A DNA stretch of 64,000 nucleotides from Sphingopyxis sp. Lineage in GTDB: Bacteria; Pseudomonadota; Alphaproteobacteria; Sphingomonadales; Sphingomonadaceae. Made by a program: the position numbers and the translations under genes. Under the pieces are notes generated by a model, which saw only the letters and a list, made by a program, of their open reading frames with translations, was not told where the DNA came from and did not search any database. The stretch spans positions 62,001 to 126,000 of the forward strand of contig PNNB01000001.1 of NCBI GenBank assembly GCA_013823985.1, read 5' to 3'. Positions 43,234 to 53,274 of the stretch are shown piece after piece. How positions within the stretch are numbered: position 1 is the first letter of the stretch; each line of letters opens with the position of its first letter.

Positions 43234-44429
43234 AGCATCCGGCGCTTTTGCAATATCGCCGGAATCTTCTCCTTGAACGGAAAGAAACCCTTGGTCGCAT
43301 GGGGCCAGAAATCGGCGTCCCAACTGCGGCGGACCGCGCATAGCGTGATGCCCGCCGTTTTCAGGTCTTTGCCCATCTGCGCCAGATCGTCCGCCATCGG
43401 CCCCACCGGCGCATAAGCGGTCACAACCTGCCGGACCCCGGCAAAATGGGCCGATGCAATCACCTGTTCCGATGTGAGGTGCGGATAGGTCGCAACGTCG
43501 CATCCCAACTGGAAACGCACGCGCGACGCGGTGTCGCTCAACGCTGTATCCACAAAATCCTGCGCTGCCGCCCCCCACAAACTGCTGTTCCCGCCACAGA
43601 CCAGCGCCCCTGCGACCTGCGCATCGGGGGCCAACTGGTTCTCCGGCGTCATATCCTCATGCGTGACCAGCAACAGCGCGGGCTGCGCGGGGTCGAACCG
43701 CTCCACCTGTGGCAGGGGCAGGGCAGGCGGCACCGGGTCTTCGCGCAGCTCGAATGCCTCTGTGGCCAGCCCCTCGGGCGCGAAACGGCCATTGGTGAAC
43801 CGCACGATATTCTCCCGCGTGGCGAGATAGCTTTTGCCGGCGGTCTGCAATCCTGCGACCCAGCGCCACGACAGCGTGTTGCTGGCGGCGTCCGCATCGA
43901 TCAGGTGTCGTAAAAAGAAATCCGCCCCCAATTCCCACGGCAGGCGCAAGGTGAAAATCCAGATGGACGCAAACCACATCCGCGCATGGTTGTGCAGATA
44001 GCCCGTGTCGACCAGCTCGCGTGCCCAATGGTCAAACCCGTCAATCCCAGTCCGGCCACCTTCGGCATCGGCCAGACCGGCGCGGTCGACCAGATTGTCC
44101 CGCCACCGGTCGCGCCCCGCCAGAAAGCGGGTCCACACCGACGGCCGCATTTCCAGCCACCCCTTCCAATAGGTGCGCCACAGAACCTCCTGCACATATT
44201 TCTCTGCCGCAGCCAGGCTATGGCGGTCCAGCACGGCGGCGACGACCTCTTCCTCCGTTATCAACCGGTACCGCACATAGGGCGACAGGCGCGACACGGC
44301 GCCCGGTTGATCCGGCCCGAAATCGGTGTTGCGGCCATGGGCATAGGCGTGCCCGGCATGGGGCGCAAAATGGTCCAGCCGGTCCAGGGCATCTTCGCGT
44401 GTCGCCGGAAAACGGGGGGACGGATTCAT
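43230..44429 (-). CDS. Photolyase/cryptochrome-like FAD protein with permuted domain order
   Basis: 399 residues. The N-terminal two thirds is the photolyase FAD-binding domain: SRLSPYVRYRLITEEEVVAA, then YLHNHARMWFASIWIFTLRL and SNTLSWRWVAGLQTAGKSYL. The C-terminal part (about 245-399) resembles the domain that normally comes first: ALLLVTHEDMTPENQL as strand 1, and SWDADFWPHATKGFFPFKEK, which is like the linker leading into the FAD domain. The order therefore looks circularly permuted. It may be a photoreceptor or repair enzyme; FAD-site residues look intact. Confidence 0.85.
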   Translation of the reverse strand: MNPSPRFPATREDALDRLDHFAPHAGHAYAHGRNTDFGPDQPGAVSRLSPYVRYRLITEEEVVAAVLDRHSLAAAEKYVQEVLWRTYWKGWLEMRPSVWTRFLAGRDRWRDNLVDRAGLADAEGGRTGIDGFDHWARELVDTGYLHNHARMWFASIWIFTLRLPWELGADFFLRHLIDADAASNTLSWRWVAGLQTAGKSYLATRENIVRFTNGRFAPEGLATEAFELREDPVPPALPLPQVERFDPAQPALLLVTHEDMTPENQLAPDAQVAGALVCGGNSSLWGAAAQDFVDTALSDTASRVRFQLGCDVATYPHLTSEQVIASAHFAGVRQVVTAYAPVGPMADDLAQMGKDLKTAGITLCAVRRSWDADFWPHATKGFFPFKEKIPAILQKRRML

Positions 44430-44614
44430 GCGGCCAGACCTATCCCAAGTCCCCCGCCCTGTCAGTTAGGGCGTTTTGCGGTAGAGTTTTTGAGCGAGTG
44501 GCCTGTCGTGATCAGAACTCAAAGCATTTTGCGAATATAAGAAGAAGTGTAAATGTGTGAACTTCTTCTCGAACAAGTCAGTTTTTAAATCAAAAGACCC
44601 GTTTGGAGGCATTC

Positions 44615-45154
44615 TTGAACAGAAAAATGCGGAAAAAGCCATCGCTGAGAGATTTATCGATCGATTTTATTGAGGCGGCGCATCTTCCCGAAATCTTCCA
44701 TGAGTTAGACAGTCAGACAGATAGAGGAGTCGGGCTAATCGCAGCAGCTCTCCTCGATGATTATCTTAAAAAAGCCATGAGAACGAGGTTGGCGGACATA
44801 CCGAATTTCGACGAGATTATGTTCGGACGAGAAGGGGCTCCGTTACACACCTTTTCAGCTAGGATAAAGATTGCCAGAGCACTCAATGTAATTGGCCCGC
44901 TTTCTGAAGGTCATCTCGAAGCTATTAGGAAAATCCGAAATCAATTTGCACATTCTGTTCTGAAAATTGATTTCAGCCATCCCTTGATCGCTGCCGAATG
45001 CGAAAAACTATTGCCAGATAGCAACCCCGAACGGAAACCGCAGTTTAGCTCTCAACGGCGAAGGTTCATCGGAACTGTTTTACTAATGTGCCAAGCATTT
45101 GAAGCCCAATTTGAAAGCGAATTAGGTAACGAAATTAGAAGTGGCTTGCCATGA
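44615..45154 (+). CDS. MltR-like protein in an AT-rich island
   Basis: About 179 residues from TTG 44615, which has GGAGG five bases upstream; ATG 44627 or TTG 44603 are alternatives. DRGVGLIAAALLDDYLKKAM, then FGREGAPLHTFSARIKIARA and IRKIRNQFAHS match the mannitol repressor (MltR) family, an all-helical fold that does not bind DNA directly. No mannitol genes are nearby. The gene and its flanks are markedly AT-richer than the neighbours, so recent transfer is likely; many such orphans sit near defence islands, but no other sign of one is present. Confidence 0.75.
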   Translation: MNRKMRKKPSLRDLSIDFIEAAHLPEIFHELDSQTDRGVGLIAAALLDDYLKKAMRTRLADIPNFDEIMFGREGAPLHTFSARIKIARALNVIGPLSEGHLEAIRKIRNQFAHSVLKIDFSHPLIAAECEKLLPDSNPERKPQFSSQRRRFIGTVLLMCQAFEAQFESELGNEIRSGLP

Positions 45155-45502
45155 AGGCTCCAACTTCATTTTGACTAGCTTTTGAACGGAGCCATCGTCG
45201 GATCGGTGTTACTTTTACTGTGGCCGGTGTTGTAAAGTTGGAATTCTTTCGCCACTCCAAATGAGCCCTTTTCCCGACGGGAAAAGGGGGCGCTCTTTGA
45301 ATTTGGGAATTAACAAAAATCTGTGGAAATTTTCCTGCGTGGAGGGGTGTAAGTTCCGCTTTTTTGCGGCTTTCAGCCATCCGGCAGGCGTGTGAAGCAA
45401 TGTTAGCTTTTCTTAACATAAATGCCGTGTAAGCTTCAGCCGCGTTAACAAACGCCATAATCGCCGGTTGTAAGCCGGGTCACTTCGGCCCATAAGCGGG
45501 GG
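45155..45502. other. Noncoding gap with a strong hairpin
   Basis: 348 bases without a convincing gene; AT-rich. A perfect ten-base-pair hairpin (arms 45266-45275 and 45279-45288, loop GAC) lies near the middle but is not followed by a T-run, so termination of the MltR-like gene is uncertain. The right part holds the promoter of the TspO gene. Minus-strand frames here look like chance openings. Confidence 0.45.
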
Positions 45503-45994
45503 GTGCCGGAAACCCATATCATTGCCGCAATCGCCTGGGCCGTCGTGCTTGGTGGCGCGGGGGGTGCCTTGACCACCATCGGTCTGTGGTACCGCAATCT
45601 CAAAAAGCCGCGCTGGCAACCGCCCGACTGGTTGTTCGGGCCGGCATGGACGATCATCCTCGGTCTGGCCGCATGGGCCGCGGTTCTTGGTTGGGAAGGG
45701 GCGGCGGATGCGGACGGGCGCAGGACGATCGTCATCCTCTATGCCGTCAACTTTGTCTGCCATTTCCTGTGGTCGCCGCTGTTCTTCACGATGCGCCGGC
45801 CGGACTGGGCCTTGTTCGAGGTGGTGTTCCTCTGGGCGTCGGTGCTCGCGCTCTGCATCGGGCTTACGCCCTATTCGGTGTTGGCGAGCTGGCTGATCGT
45901 GCCCTATCTGGCGTGGGTCAGCTTTGCGGCGATCCTGAACCTGGTGATCGTGCGGTTGAACGGGCCGTTCGGGGCGAAGTTCGGCAAAGGGTGA
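45503..45994 (+). CDS. TspO/MBR family protein
   Basis: 163 residues from GTG 45503, with five hydrophobic helices. GLWYRNLKKPRWQPPDWLFG and the PAWTIILG segment are the conserved Trp/Pro-rich TspO motif; the helix with HFLWSPLFFTMRRPDWAL is likewise typical. Bacterial TspO is a tryptophan-rich sensory protein of the outer membrane that binds porphyrins and is tied to light and oxygen responses in photosynthetic alphaproteobacteria. It lies about 1 kb from the photolyase-like gene, separated by the MltR-like island. Confidence 0.93.
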   Translation: MPETHIIAAIAWAVVLGGAGGALTTIGLWYRNLKKPRWQPPDWLFGPAWTIILGLAAWAAVLGWEGAADADGRRTIVILYAVNFVCHFLWSPLFFTMRRPDWALFEVVFLWASVLALCIGLTPYSVLASWLIVPYLAWVSFAAILNLVIVRLNGPFGAKFGKG

Positions 45995-46030
45995 TAGCGG
46001 GCCTGAGCGATAGAGCCCTTTGACCGGGTT

Positions 46031-46543
46031 CTAATATCCCCAAAATCGCGGCGCTGGTCCGCGGATCGGGGATGGACGCGCCATGGACGCACCGGGCAGG
46101 GGGCTGTTGGGTCCGACCGCGCAAATGGGGGCGACCGAGCTCAGCAGCGTCCGCGGCATGTTGAGGAAGCTGTTGTCATAACGCCCCGGCTCGATGGCGT
46201 AGAGTTCATGATAGGCGCCAACGCTGTCGGTGGCTTCGATAGCCGCGTTGAATGTGGCCCAGGCCGGGATCCGGCTTTCATGACTTTTGGTCGCATAGAG
46301 CTCCAGATCTTCCATCGACCGCCAATATTGGATCAGGACCGTCGTGCGGCCGAACCAGGTCTGGCCTCCCAGAAAACCGGGGGCGCCGTTGTCGTTCAGT
46401 TCGCGCAGCATTTGCGACATCTGGAAAACCAGGGGGAGCCAGCGGTGGACGCGCCAAGGCTTGTTGATCCGCATTCCAATGAGGAGCACGACAAAGGGCT
46501 CATCAAGGCGAGCGATCCAGCGACCTGCGTAAATCTCGTTCAT
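46031..46543 (-). CDS. DUF4188 protein (monooxygenase-like, ABM-related fold)
   Basis: 170 residues. IGMRINKPWRVHRWLPLVFQ, GFLGGQTWFGRTTVLIQYWR and the YATKSHESRIPAW segment match DUF4188 proteins, which resemble heme- or quinol-degrading monooxygenases in fold and are usually annotated as monooxygenase family. It overlaps the upstream TetR gene by four bases (ATGA), so the regulator and enzyme are one unit, which would suit induction by the substrate. Substrate unknown. Confidence 0.85.
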   Translation of the reverse strand: MNEIYAGRWIARLDEPFVVLLIGMRINKPWRVHRWLPLVFQMSQMLRELNDNGAPGFLGGQTWFGRTTVLIQYWRSMEDLELYATKSHESRIPAWATFNAAIEATDSVGAYHELYAIEPGRYDNSFLNMPRTLLSSVAPICAVGPNSPLPGASMARPSPIRGPAPRFWGY

Positions 46544-47199
46544 CGTTCCATTTCCTTTGAATGCGGTCCCGGGGTGAGCGACGGCGCGACCCCCAAGGCA
46601 ATGCCAACACGTTGCAATGCAATCATCGCAAAGCCGTTTCGGGTTTCAGGGCTGAGTTCCAGGGTGTCGAGCGCATCGCAGCGCATCAGGCTGACAATGC
46701 CGTGCAGGCTCGACCAGATGAACAGCGCCTCGCGGTTGATGGCTTCCTGATCGAAGGGCTGTCCCCGTTCGGTGAATATCCGGGCCAGCATGGTTTGAAG
46801 CACGCCAAAGGCCGCCCGCGCGCCCTGCAGCATCTCGCCATGCCTCTCCGGATCGGGAAGGGCACCGCCAAAGATCAGCCGGTATTGCAAGGGCCGCGAC
46901 AGGGCGAAATTGACATAGGCCATGCCCATCGCAAGGGCATCTGCGCCGATATTGTCGGTTTTGGGCGGCGCATTCAACGCAGCGGCAAACTCGGCAAAGG
47001 AACGGCGGATGACTTCGGCAAGGACATGGTCGCGGCTGGGGAAATGGCGGTAGGGTGCCTGGTGCGACACGCCAAGCCGCCGCGCGACTTCGCGCAGGCT
47101 GAGGCTCTCGATACCGCGCGACTCAATGATCGCGGTCGCTTCCGCGATGCACGCCTCGCGCAAATCGAGCCGTGAGGGATGGTGAGGTTCCGGCGTCAT
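46540..47199 (-). CDS. TetR family regulator
   Basis: 219 residues from the ATG at 47199; a frame open to 47262 is unlikely to be used. The helix-turn-helix is ESLSLREVARRLGVSHQAPY followed by RHFPSRDHVLAEVI, the typical TetR DNA-binding domain. The C-terminal ligand domain (TetR_C_33/WHG-like) contains QYRLIFGGALPDPERHG. It is first in an operon with the DUF4188 gene. An operator-like palindrome is placed inside its own promoter, so it probably represses itself and the DUF4188 gene until a ligand binds. Confidence 0.93.
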   Translation of the reverse strand: MTPEPHHPSRLDLREACIAEATAIIESRGIESLSLREVARRLGVSHQAPYRHFPSRDHVLAEVIRRSFAEFAAALNAPPKTDNIGADALAMGMAYVNFALSRPLQYRLIFGGALPDPERHGEMLQGARAAFGVLQTMLARIFTERGQPFDQEAINREALFIWSSLHGIVSLMRCDALDTLELSPETRNGFAMIALQRVGIALGVAPSLTPGPHSKEMER

Positions 47200-47279
47200 G
47201 GCCGGTGGCGCACTTTTCGTACTGAAAAGTGCAAAGCGAGCGTCGCGCAAATCATGATACATCCTCGACCCGGCCCCTC

Positions 47280-47307
47280 ATTTTACATGAGTTGACACTG
47301 TCTACAA
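47280..47307 (-). promoter_or_regulatory. Promoter and TetR operator of the TetR-DUF4188 operon
   Basis: On the minus strand TTGTAG (47307-47302) and TAAAAT (47285-47280) are 16 bases apart. Between and overlapping them, 47291-47305 reads GTTGACACTGTCTAC, an imperfect palindrome GTnGACA-n-TGTCnAC, the usual form of a TetR site. A repressor there would block polymerase. Confidence 0.6.
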
Positions 47308-47425
47308 AGCTATACCGGCGCATATGCACTGTCAACGGGAGTTACGCGGGACCGCGTAAACAGTTGTCACGAAGTTGGGGATTTGGGCGCCGGAAGCGGC
47401 CTACAAGGTGGTGAAGGAAGGGAAA

Positions 47426-47501
<76 letters not shown>

Positions 47502-47590
47502 CCATTTCGATGCGGCCAAATTGCCCTGCATCGTTTGGAGCGCCGCCTTTGATGGGATTCGGCGCTGTTGTCAAGCTCGCGCTGCGTGTT

Positions 47591-48703
47591 TTAGCTAAAT
47601 TGGCCGCGCTTTGCGCCGGGGTGGCGTTCGATTGACATGATGATTCCGACGCAGATCATCATGGTCAGCATAGACGAGCCGCCATGGCTGACAAAGGGAA
47701 GGGGGATGCCGGCGACCGGCGCGAGGCCGACGACCATCAGAAGGTTGATCATGATGTAGAAGAAGATGGTGCTGGTCAGGCCCGCTGCAACAAGCTGCCC
47801 ATAACGGGTCTTGCTCTGCATCGCGACACCGAGACCCCAGCGCATCAGGAGGACATAGAGCCCCAATATGAAGAAGCCGCCAACGATGCCCCATTCTTCG
47901 GCCATGGTGGCAAAGACGAAATCGGTGTGGCCTTCGGGTAGATAGTCGAGGTGGCTTTGGGTGCCGTTACCGAAGCCTTTGCCGAATATTCCGCCCGACC
48001 CGATAGCGATCTTGGACTGGGTAATATGGTAGCCTGCGCCAAGCGGGTCATTTTCGGGGTTGAGGAAGATGAGGACGCGGTCTTGCTGGTACGGCTTCAT
48101 GCCGAAAAAATAGACAAGCGGGGCGAAGATCGCGACCGCGGTGGCGGCACCGATAAAGTAAATCAGCGGTAAGCCGGCCAGAAAGGCGACGACGCCCAGA
48201 CCGAAGGCATAAGCGATGGCAGCATCGAAATCGGGCTGGATAACGACAAGGGCGCTCGGGATGACGAGCAAGGCCGCGATTGGCCAGATGGCGTCTATGC
48301 CGTTGATCCGGTTCGGAGGCAGGCGATCAAAAAACCACGCGGCTGCCAGCACCATGACCGGCTTCATAAGTTCGGACGGCTGGAGAGTGATGATGCCAAG
48401 ATTGATCCACCGTTGGCTGCCGCCGCCGACAAAGCCCAGAAATTCAACGACGATGAGCAGTAAGATGAGGATCAGATAAAGGGGAAAGGTGATGGATTTC
48501 CAGAATTCCATGCGTAGCCGGGACATCACAATCGCCATGGCCAGCAGCACCAGGAAGCGGGCGACATGCTTTCCCGCCCATGGCTCCAAATGGCCACCGG
48601 CGGCGGAGTAGAGGACGGTTGCACCAAAGCCGACAAGGGCCATCAGGATGAAGATGACCCGCCAGGGAAGGGTGGCAATGGGTGCCGGGACAATGCCGTT
48701 CAT
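47591..48703 (-). CDS. rodA: Rod-shape peptidoglycan glycosyltransferase RodA
   Basis: 370 residues, a SEDS protein with about ten membrane helices. Conserved parts are LYSAAGGHLEPWAGKH, QPSELMKPVMVLAAAW, LVVIQPDFDAAIAYA and the late GIPLPFVSHGGSSML. It polymerises glycan strands for side-wall growth together with PBP2. Its start overlaps the mrdA stop by four bases. Last gene of the mreB-rodA cluster. Confidence 0.97.
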   Translation of the reverse strand: MNGIVPAPIATLPWRVIFILMALVGFGATVLYSAAGGHLEPWAGKHVARFLVLLAMAIVMSRLRMEFWKSITFPLYLILILLLIVVEFLGFVGGGSQRWINLGIITLQPSELMKPVMVLAAAWFFDRLPPNRINGIDAIWPIAALLVIPSALVVIQPDFDAAIAYAFGLGVVAFLAGLPLIYFIGAATAVAIFAPLVYFFGMKPYQQDRVLIFLNPENDPLGAGYHITQSKIAIGSGGIFGKGFGNGTQSHLDYLPEGHTDFVFATMAEEWGIVGGFFILGLYVLLMRWGLGVAMQSKTRYGQLVAAGLTSTIFFYIMINLLMVVGLAPVAGIPLPFVSHGGSSMLTMMICVGIIMSIERHPGAKRGQFS

Positions 48704-50607
48704 GCCGTCGGGTCCAATGGAGGCGGGTCGGCGGGTTGCCCCTGGAATGCGGCATATTTTGCAGCCATCCGCTGTTCGATATTACCGCCCCATCCGGCTT
48801 CGAGCGCTTCGAGGGATTTCATCGCCTGTTCGCGATCGTAAAGGAAAGTGAGCACGTCCTTGGCAATCGGGGCAGCGGCGCGCGCTCCGCCCATGCCATG
48901 TTCGATAACGACCGCTGCACCGTATCGCGGCTGGTCAACCGGTGCAAAGCAGACGAACAGGCCGTGGTCACGATATTTCCAGGCGCCGGACTGGCCACGC
49001 TGGGCTCCTTCGATCCGGCGCACCTGCGCGGTGCCGGTTTTGCCCGCCATCGCGATATTTTCGAGCTGTAGACGGCTGCGTACAGCTGTGCCCGCGCCGT
49101 TGACGACAAGGTCCATACCCTTGCGCACCACATCAAGATGCTCCTGCGGAAAGGAGAGCAACGTGGGAGCAGCGCGGTTTTTCTTGATGATCTCGGGCAG
49201 CAGATTATGCCCCGAGGCAATGCGCGCGGCCATCAGGCCGAGCTGAAAGGGGCTGGCGATGATATAGCCTTGACCGATGACGGCGTTCAGCGTGTCGGAT
49301 TCGGTCCATTTCTGCCCGAACTTGCGCATTTTCCATTCGCTATCGGGAACTGTGCCATAGCGTTGGGAGGGGAAGGGGAGGGGAAACTCCTGCCCAAGCC
49401 CGAGTTCGCGTGCCACCGGTGCAATATTATCGTAGCCGATACGACGGCCCATCGAATAGAAATAGGTATTGCAGCTTTTCATGATGGCGGTCGGCATATT
49501 TACCGGGCCATGGCGACCGAGGCATTTGAACACACGATTGCCGAGACGATAGCCGCCGCCGCATGTCACGGTTTCGTCGGGATCGACCCCATGTTTCAGC
49601 ATCGCCAATCCGGCCATAGGTTTCAGGGTAGAGCCGGGCGGATATAAGCCTTGCAGCGCCTTGTTGAGCATCGGAATATGGTCGTCCGAGTTCAACATCT
49701 TCCATTCGATCCGGCCGATACCGTCCGAGAAGCTATTGGGGTCGTAACAGGGCATTGATGCCATTGTCAGAATGTCGCCGGTCAGGCAGTCGAACACAAC
49801 AACAGAACCTGATTCCAAGCCAAGGCGTCGCGCTGCATAATTGTGCAAATCGATATCGATGGTGAGTTGGACCGGTTTCCCAGGGGTGTCGGGACGCGTC
49901 GTCAGTTCCCGGACGATCTTGCCTCGGGCGGTTACTTCGGTCCGTTTGGCACCCGGTTCGCCTTGCAGTTTGTCCTCAAGCGTTTTTTCTAGACCGTCTT
50001 TGCCGACCTTAAAGCCAGGCGTGATGAGCAGGGGGTTTTTGTTCTTTTGATATTCTTCCGCAGACACCGTGCCGACATAGCCAATAAGATGCCCGACGGC
50101 AGCGCCGCTCGGATAGAAGCGGGAATAGCCTTGCCGGGGGCTGACGCCAGGCAAATCCGGAAGCCGGACGCTGACCGCGGCGAAGCGTTCATAATCAAGG
50201 CCGTCGGCGACCTGCACCGGTTGAAAGCCTTGCGCTTGTTTGAGTTCGCGATTGATCCGGTCCACATCGTCGCTGGACAAGGCGAGCAGATTGGCGAGTG
50301 TGGCAATCGTCTCCTCTTTGCGCACGAGGCGGTCTGGGATGATGTCGACGCGGAAATCTGCACGATTTGTAGCGATCGGTTTGCCATACCGGTCGATAAA
50401 CCAGCCACGGCGCGGTGGAATAATCGTCAAATTGACGCGATTACTTTCGGCGAGAAGCTTGTATTTTTCATTATCCGCAACGGCGATGTAGGACATGCGT
50501 GCGGCCACAGTCGCACCAATAGCTGCCTGCACGCCACCCACGAAAACGGCGCGGCGGGTGAATGTGAAATCAAGCTGTCCTGATGTAACCTGCTTTTCGA
50601 CTTTCAT
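48700..50607 (-). CDS. mrdA: Penicillin-binding protein 2
   Basis: 635 residues. One N-terminal membrane segment (about 19-43) is followed by the dimerisation domain (IPPRRGWFIDRYGKPIATNR) and the transpeptidase domain. The active serine is S326 in YPPGSTLKPMAG; KSCNTYF and AGKTGTAQV are the second and third motifs. It cross-links peptidoglycan in the elongasome. Overlaps mreD and rodA by four bases each, giving tight co-translation. Confidence 0.97.
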   Translation of the reverse strand: MKVEKQVTSGQLDFTFTRRAVFVGGVQAAIGATVAARMSYIAVADNEKYKLLAESNRVNLTIIPPRRGWFIDRYGKPIATNRADFRVDIIPDRLVRKEETIATLANLLALSSDDVDRINRELKQAQGFQPVQVADGLDYERFAAVSVRLPDLPGVSPRQGYSRFYPSGAAVGHLIGYVGTVSAEEYQKNKNPLLITPGFKVGKDGLEKTLEDKLQGEPGAKRTEVTARGKIVRELTTRPDTPGKPVQLTIDIDLHNYAARRLGLESGSVVVFDCLTGDILTMASMPCYDPNSFSDGIGRIEWKMLNSDDHIPMLNKALQGLYPPGSTLKPMAGLAMLKHGVDPDETVTCGGGYRLGNRVFKCLGRHGPVNMPTAIMKSCNTYFYSMGRRIGYDNIAPVARELGLGQEFPLPFPSQRYGTVPDSEWKMRKFGQKWTESDTLNAVIGQGYIIASPFQLGLMAARIASGHNLLPEIIKKNRAAPTLLSFPQEHLDVVRKGMDLVVNGAGTAVRSRLQLENIAMAGKTGTAQVRRIEGAQRGQSGAWKYRDHGLFVCFAPVDQPRYGAAVVIEHGMGGARAAAPIAKDVLTFLYDREQAMKSLEALEAGWGGNIEQRMAAKYAAFQGQPADPPPLDPTA

Positions 50608-51158
50608 GTTGCCAATCGCCAGCTATCCAACCGTGCGCATATTCGCACGACCAGAGGATATAGCAATATAGACAGCAGCATTTGCGGCAATAGGACGACG
50701 GGGTCCGGCGCTGCGTGCGCCATCCCGGCTATCCAAAGACCGCCAAGCAGGACCGTTATGATCAAGAGTGATGCGATCAGCCAATCCTGCATATAATCGC
50801 GCCATATCGCGCGGGCGTCGATGATTTCGACTGCTAGCATGGCGAGCGACCACAAAAGACCTGCACTACCGAAAGGCTGACCGCTGAACAAATCGTCGAT
50901 AAGTCCAAACGGGACACCCGACCAGACGGGTAACAAACCCGGACGCATGAGGCGCCATGCAAGAAACATCAACAAACCAAAAGGCGGCAAAAGCGGCTGG
51001 GTTGTCATGAATGGCAAGGTGGTCACCATCGACGCCAGCACAATCGAGGCGATCGGAATCGCCAGCATTTTCAGCAGGGACTGTTCCCGGTCAAAGCGGC
51101 TTTCATATTCGCGACCTGGACGTAAGGGGAGCCTGATGGCCGTAACAGGGTTTTTCAC
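50604..51158 (-). CDS. mreD: Rod-shape-determining protein MreD
   Basis: 184 residues and about five membrane helices. The sequence is poorly conserved in this family, but the position between mreC and mrdA, the hydrophobic profile and the PFGLIDDLFSGQPFGSAGLL segment (typical of MreD) identify it. It links the MreC scaffold to the membrane. It overlaps both neighbours by four bases. Confidence 0.9.
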   Translation of the reverse strand: MKNPVTAIRLPLRPGREYESRFDREQSLLKMLAIPIASIVLASMVTTLPFMTTQPLLPPFGLLMFLAWRLMRPGLLPVWSGVPFGLIDDLFSGQPFGSAGLLWSLAMLAVEIIDARAIWRDYMQDWLIASLLIITVLLGGLWIAGMAHAAPDPVVLLPQMLLSILLYPLVVRICARLDSWRLAT

Positions 51159-52057
51159 TCTGTTACCTCTTTGGCTTTGCCATCGGGCGCGATTGCTTGC
51201 TGTGCGGCGCGTGCTTCGGCCTGATAGGCCTTCATGACAATGGCGTAGGGACTGTTTGATGGGTCCGCCAAGGGTCGGGCCAGCGCACCGTCATTGGTTT
51301 TTCGTATAACTCGGGCGAAGGGGATATTGGGCTGATAAAGCCCGCCATTGCCGGAAGTGACAATGATATCGCCAACCTTGAATGGGCTCTCACCCAGGTT
51401 AAGCGGCTTTATCACTACCAAACCATTGCCGAGGCCTGTTGAAAATGCAGGTAATCCATCGCCTACCCGCATGACGGGAACGAGATTTTCAGCATCGGTG
51501 ACAAGCAATATGCGGGCCGTAGTGGGGCCTGTTTCGATCACACGTCCTATGAGGCCTGCTGGACCCCGAACCGGTTGCGCGCGCTCAATGCCGTAATTGG
51601 AACCGATGGATAGTGTCGCAATCCGGCGGGTGCTCGAAGCAGTTGAGCTTATAAGCCGCCCTACAGCGACCTGCTCGCCAGATTCATCTCGCAGTTTAAG
51701 CAATCCACGCAATCGTGCGTTTTCGACCTTCAGCGCGCGCGCTTCTATCAATTTGGTGCGATTCGCTCTCACTTCTTTGGTGAGCGCCGCATTTTTGGAC
51801 GCGGCATCAAAATAGGCGGACAAATTGCCACCCATATCGTTACCCGTGCGCCGGATGCTGTTGAAGAAACGCGCCACAGGTGCCGTGATCTCGGCGCCCG
51901 CGGCACGCAATGCCGCAAAACCCGTTGGATCCGCGACGGATATTATCAGCAACAAGGCGGCCACCACCGTTCCTGCAATCGCGATTACATAAGTCGCGAA
52001 CAGGCCATATTGCGCCTTCCGGGAAAATCCGGGGCGCCGATGGGGTGGCGGCGCCAT
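51155..52057 (-). CDS. mreC: Rod-shape-determining protein MreC
   Basis: 300 residues: a cytoplasmic start, one membrane span (about 18-43), a coiled-coil (roughly 80-115, LTKEVRANRTKLIEARALKV) and two beta-barrel halves (RVIETGPTTARILLVTDAEN, VGDIIVTSGNGGLYQPNIPF). It is the periplasmic scaffold that activates PBP2. It follows mreB by 14 bases and overlaps mreD by four. Confidence 0.95.
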   Translation of the reverse strand: MAPPPHRRPGFSRKAQYGLFATYVIAIAGTVVAALLLIISVADPTGFAALRAAGAEITAPVARFFNSIRRTGNDMGGNLSAYFDAASKNAALTKEVRANRTKLIEARALKVENARLRGLLKLRDESGEQVAVGRLISSTASSTRRIATLSIGSNYGIERAQPVRGPAGLIGRVIETGPTTARILLVTDAENLVPVMRVGDGLPAFSTGLGNGLVVIKPLNLGESPFKVGDIIVTSGNGGLYQPNIPFARVIRKTNDGALARPLADPSNSPYAIVMKAYQAEARAAQQAIAPDGKAKEVTE

Positions 52058-52071
52058 GCTGAAATCCTAGA

Positions 52072-53112
<1,041 letters not shown>

Positions 53113-53274
53113 TTAATGTCCACCCAATCCAAGTCTGGTGAGAATCCTTTTGAGCGCGCCCAAAACAATCGCGCGGTCCTAGCGGAATTTGCTGTTTTTA
53201 AAAACAGGTATTTGGCTGGATTGCGAACGATTAAGGAGTCGCCTGCACGGGCCGCTTGGGCTAGGAATGTCGAC

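Noticed and set aside
47200..47425. Integration site at tRNA-Lys
   Set aside because: No foreign gene or duplicated tRNA end next to it; flanks are ordinary genes.
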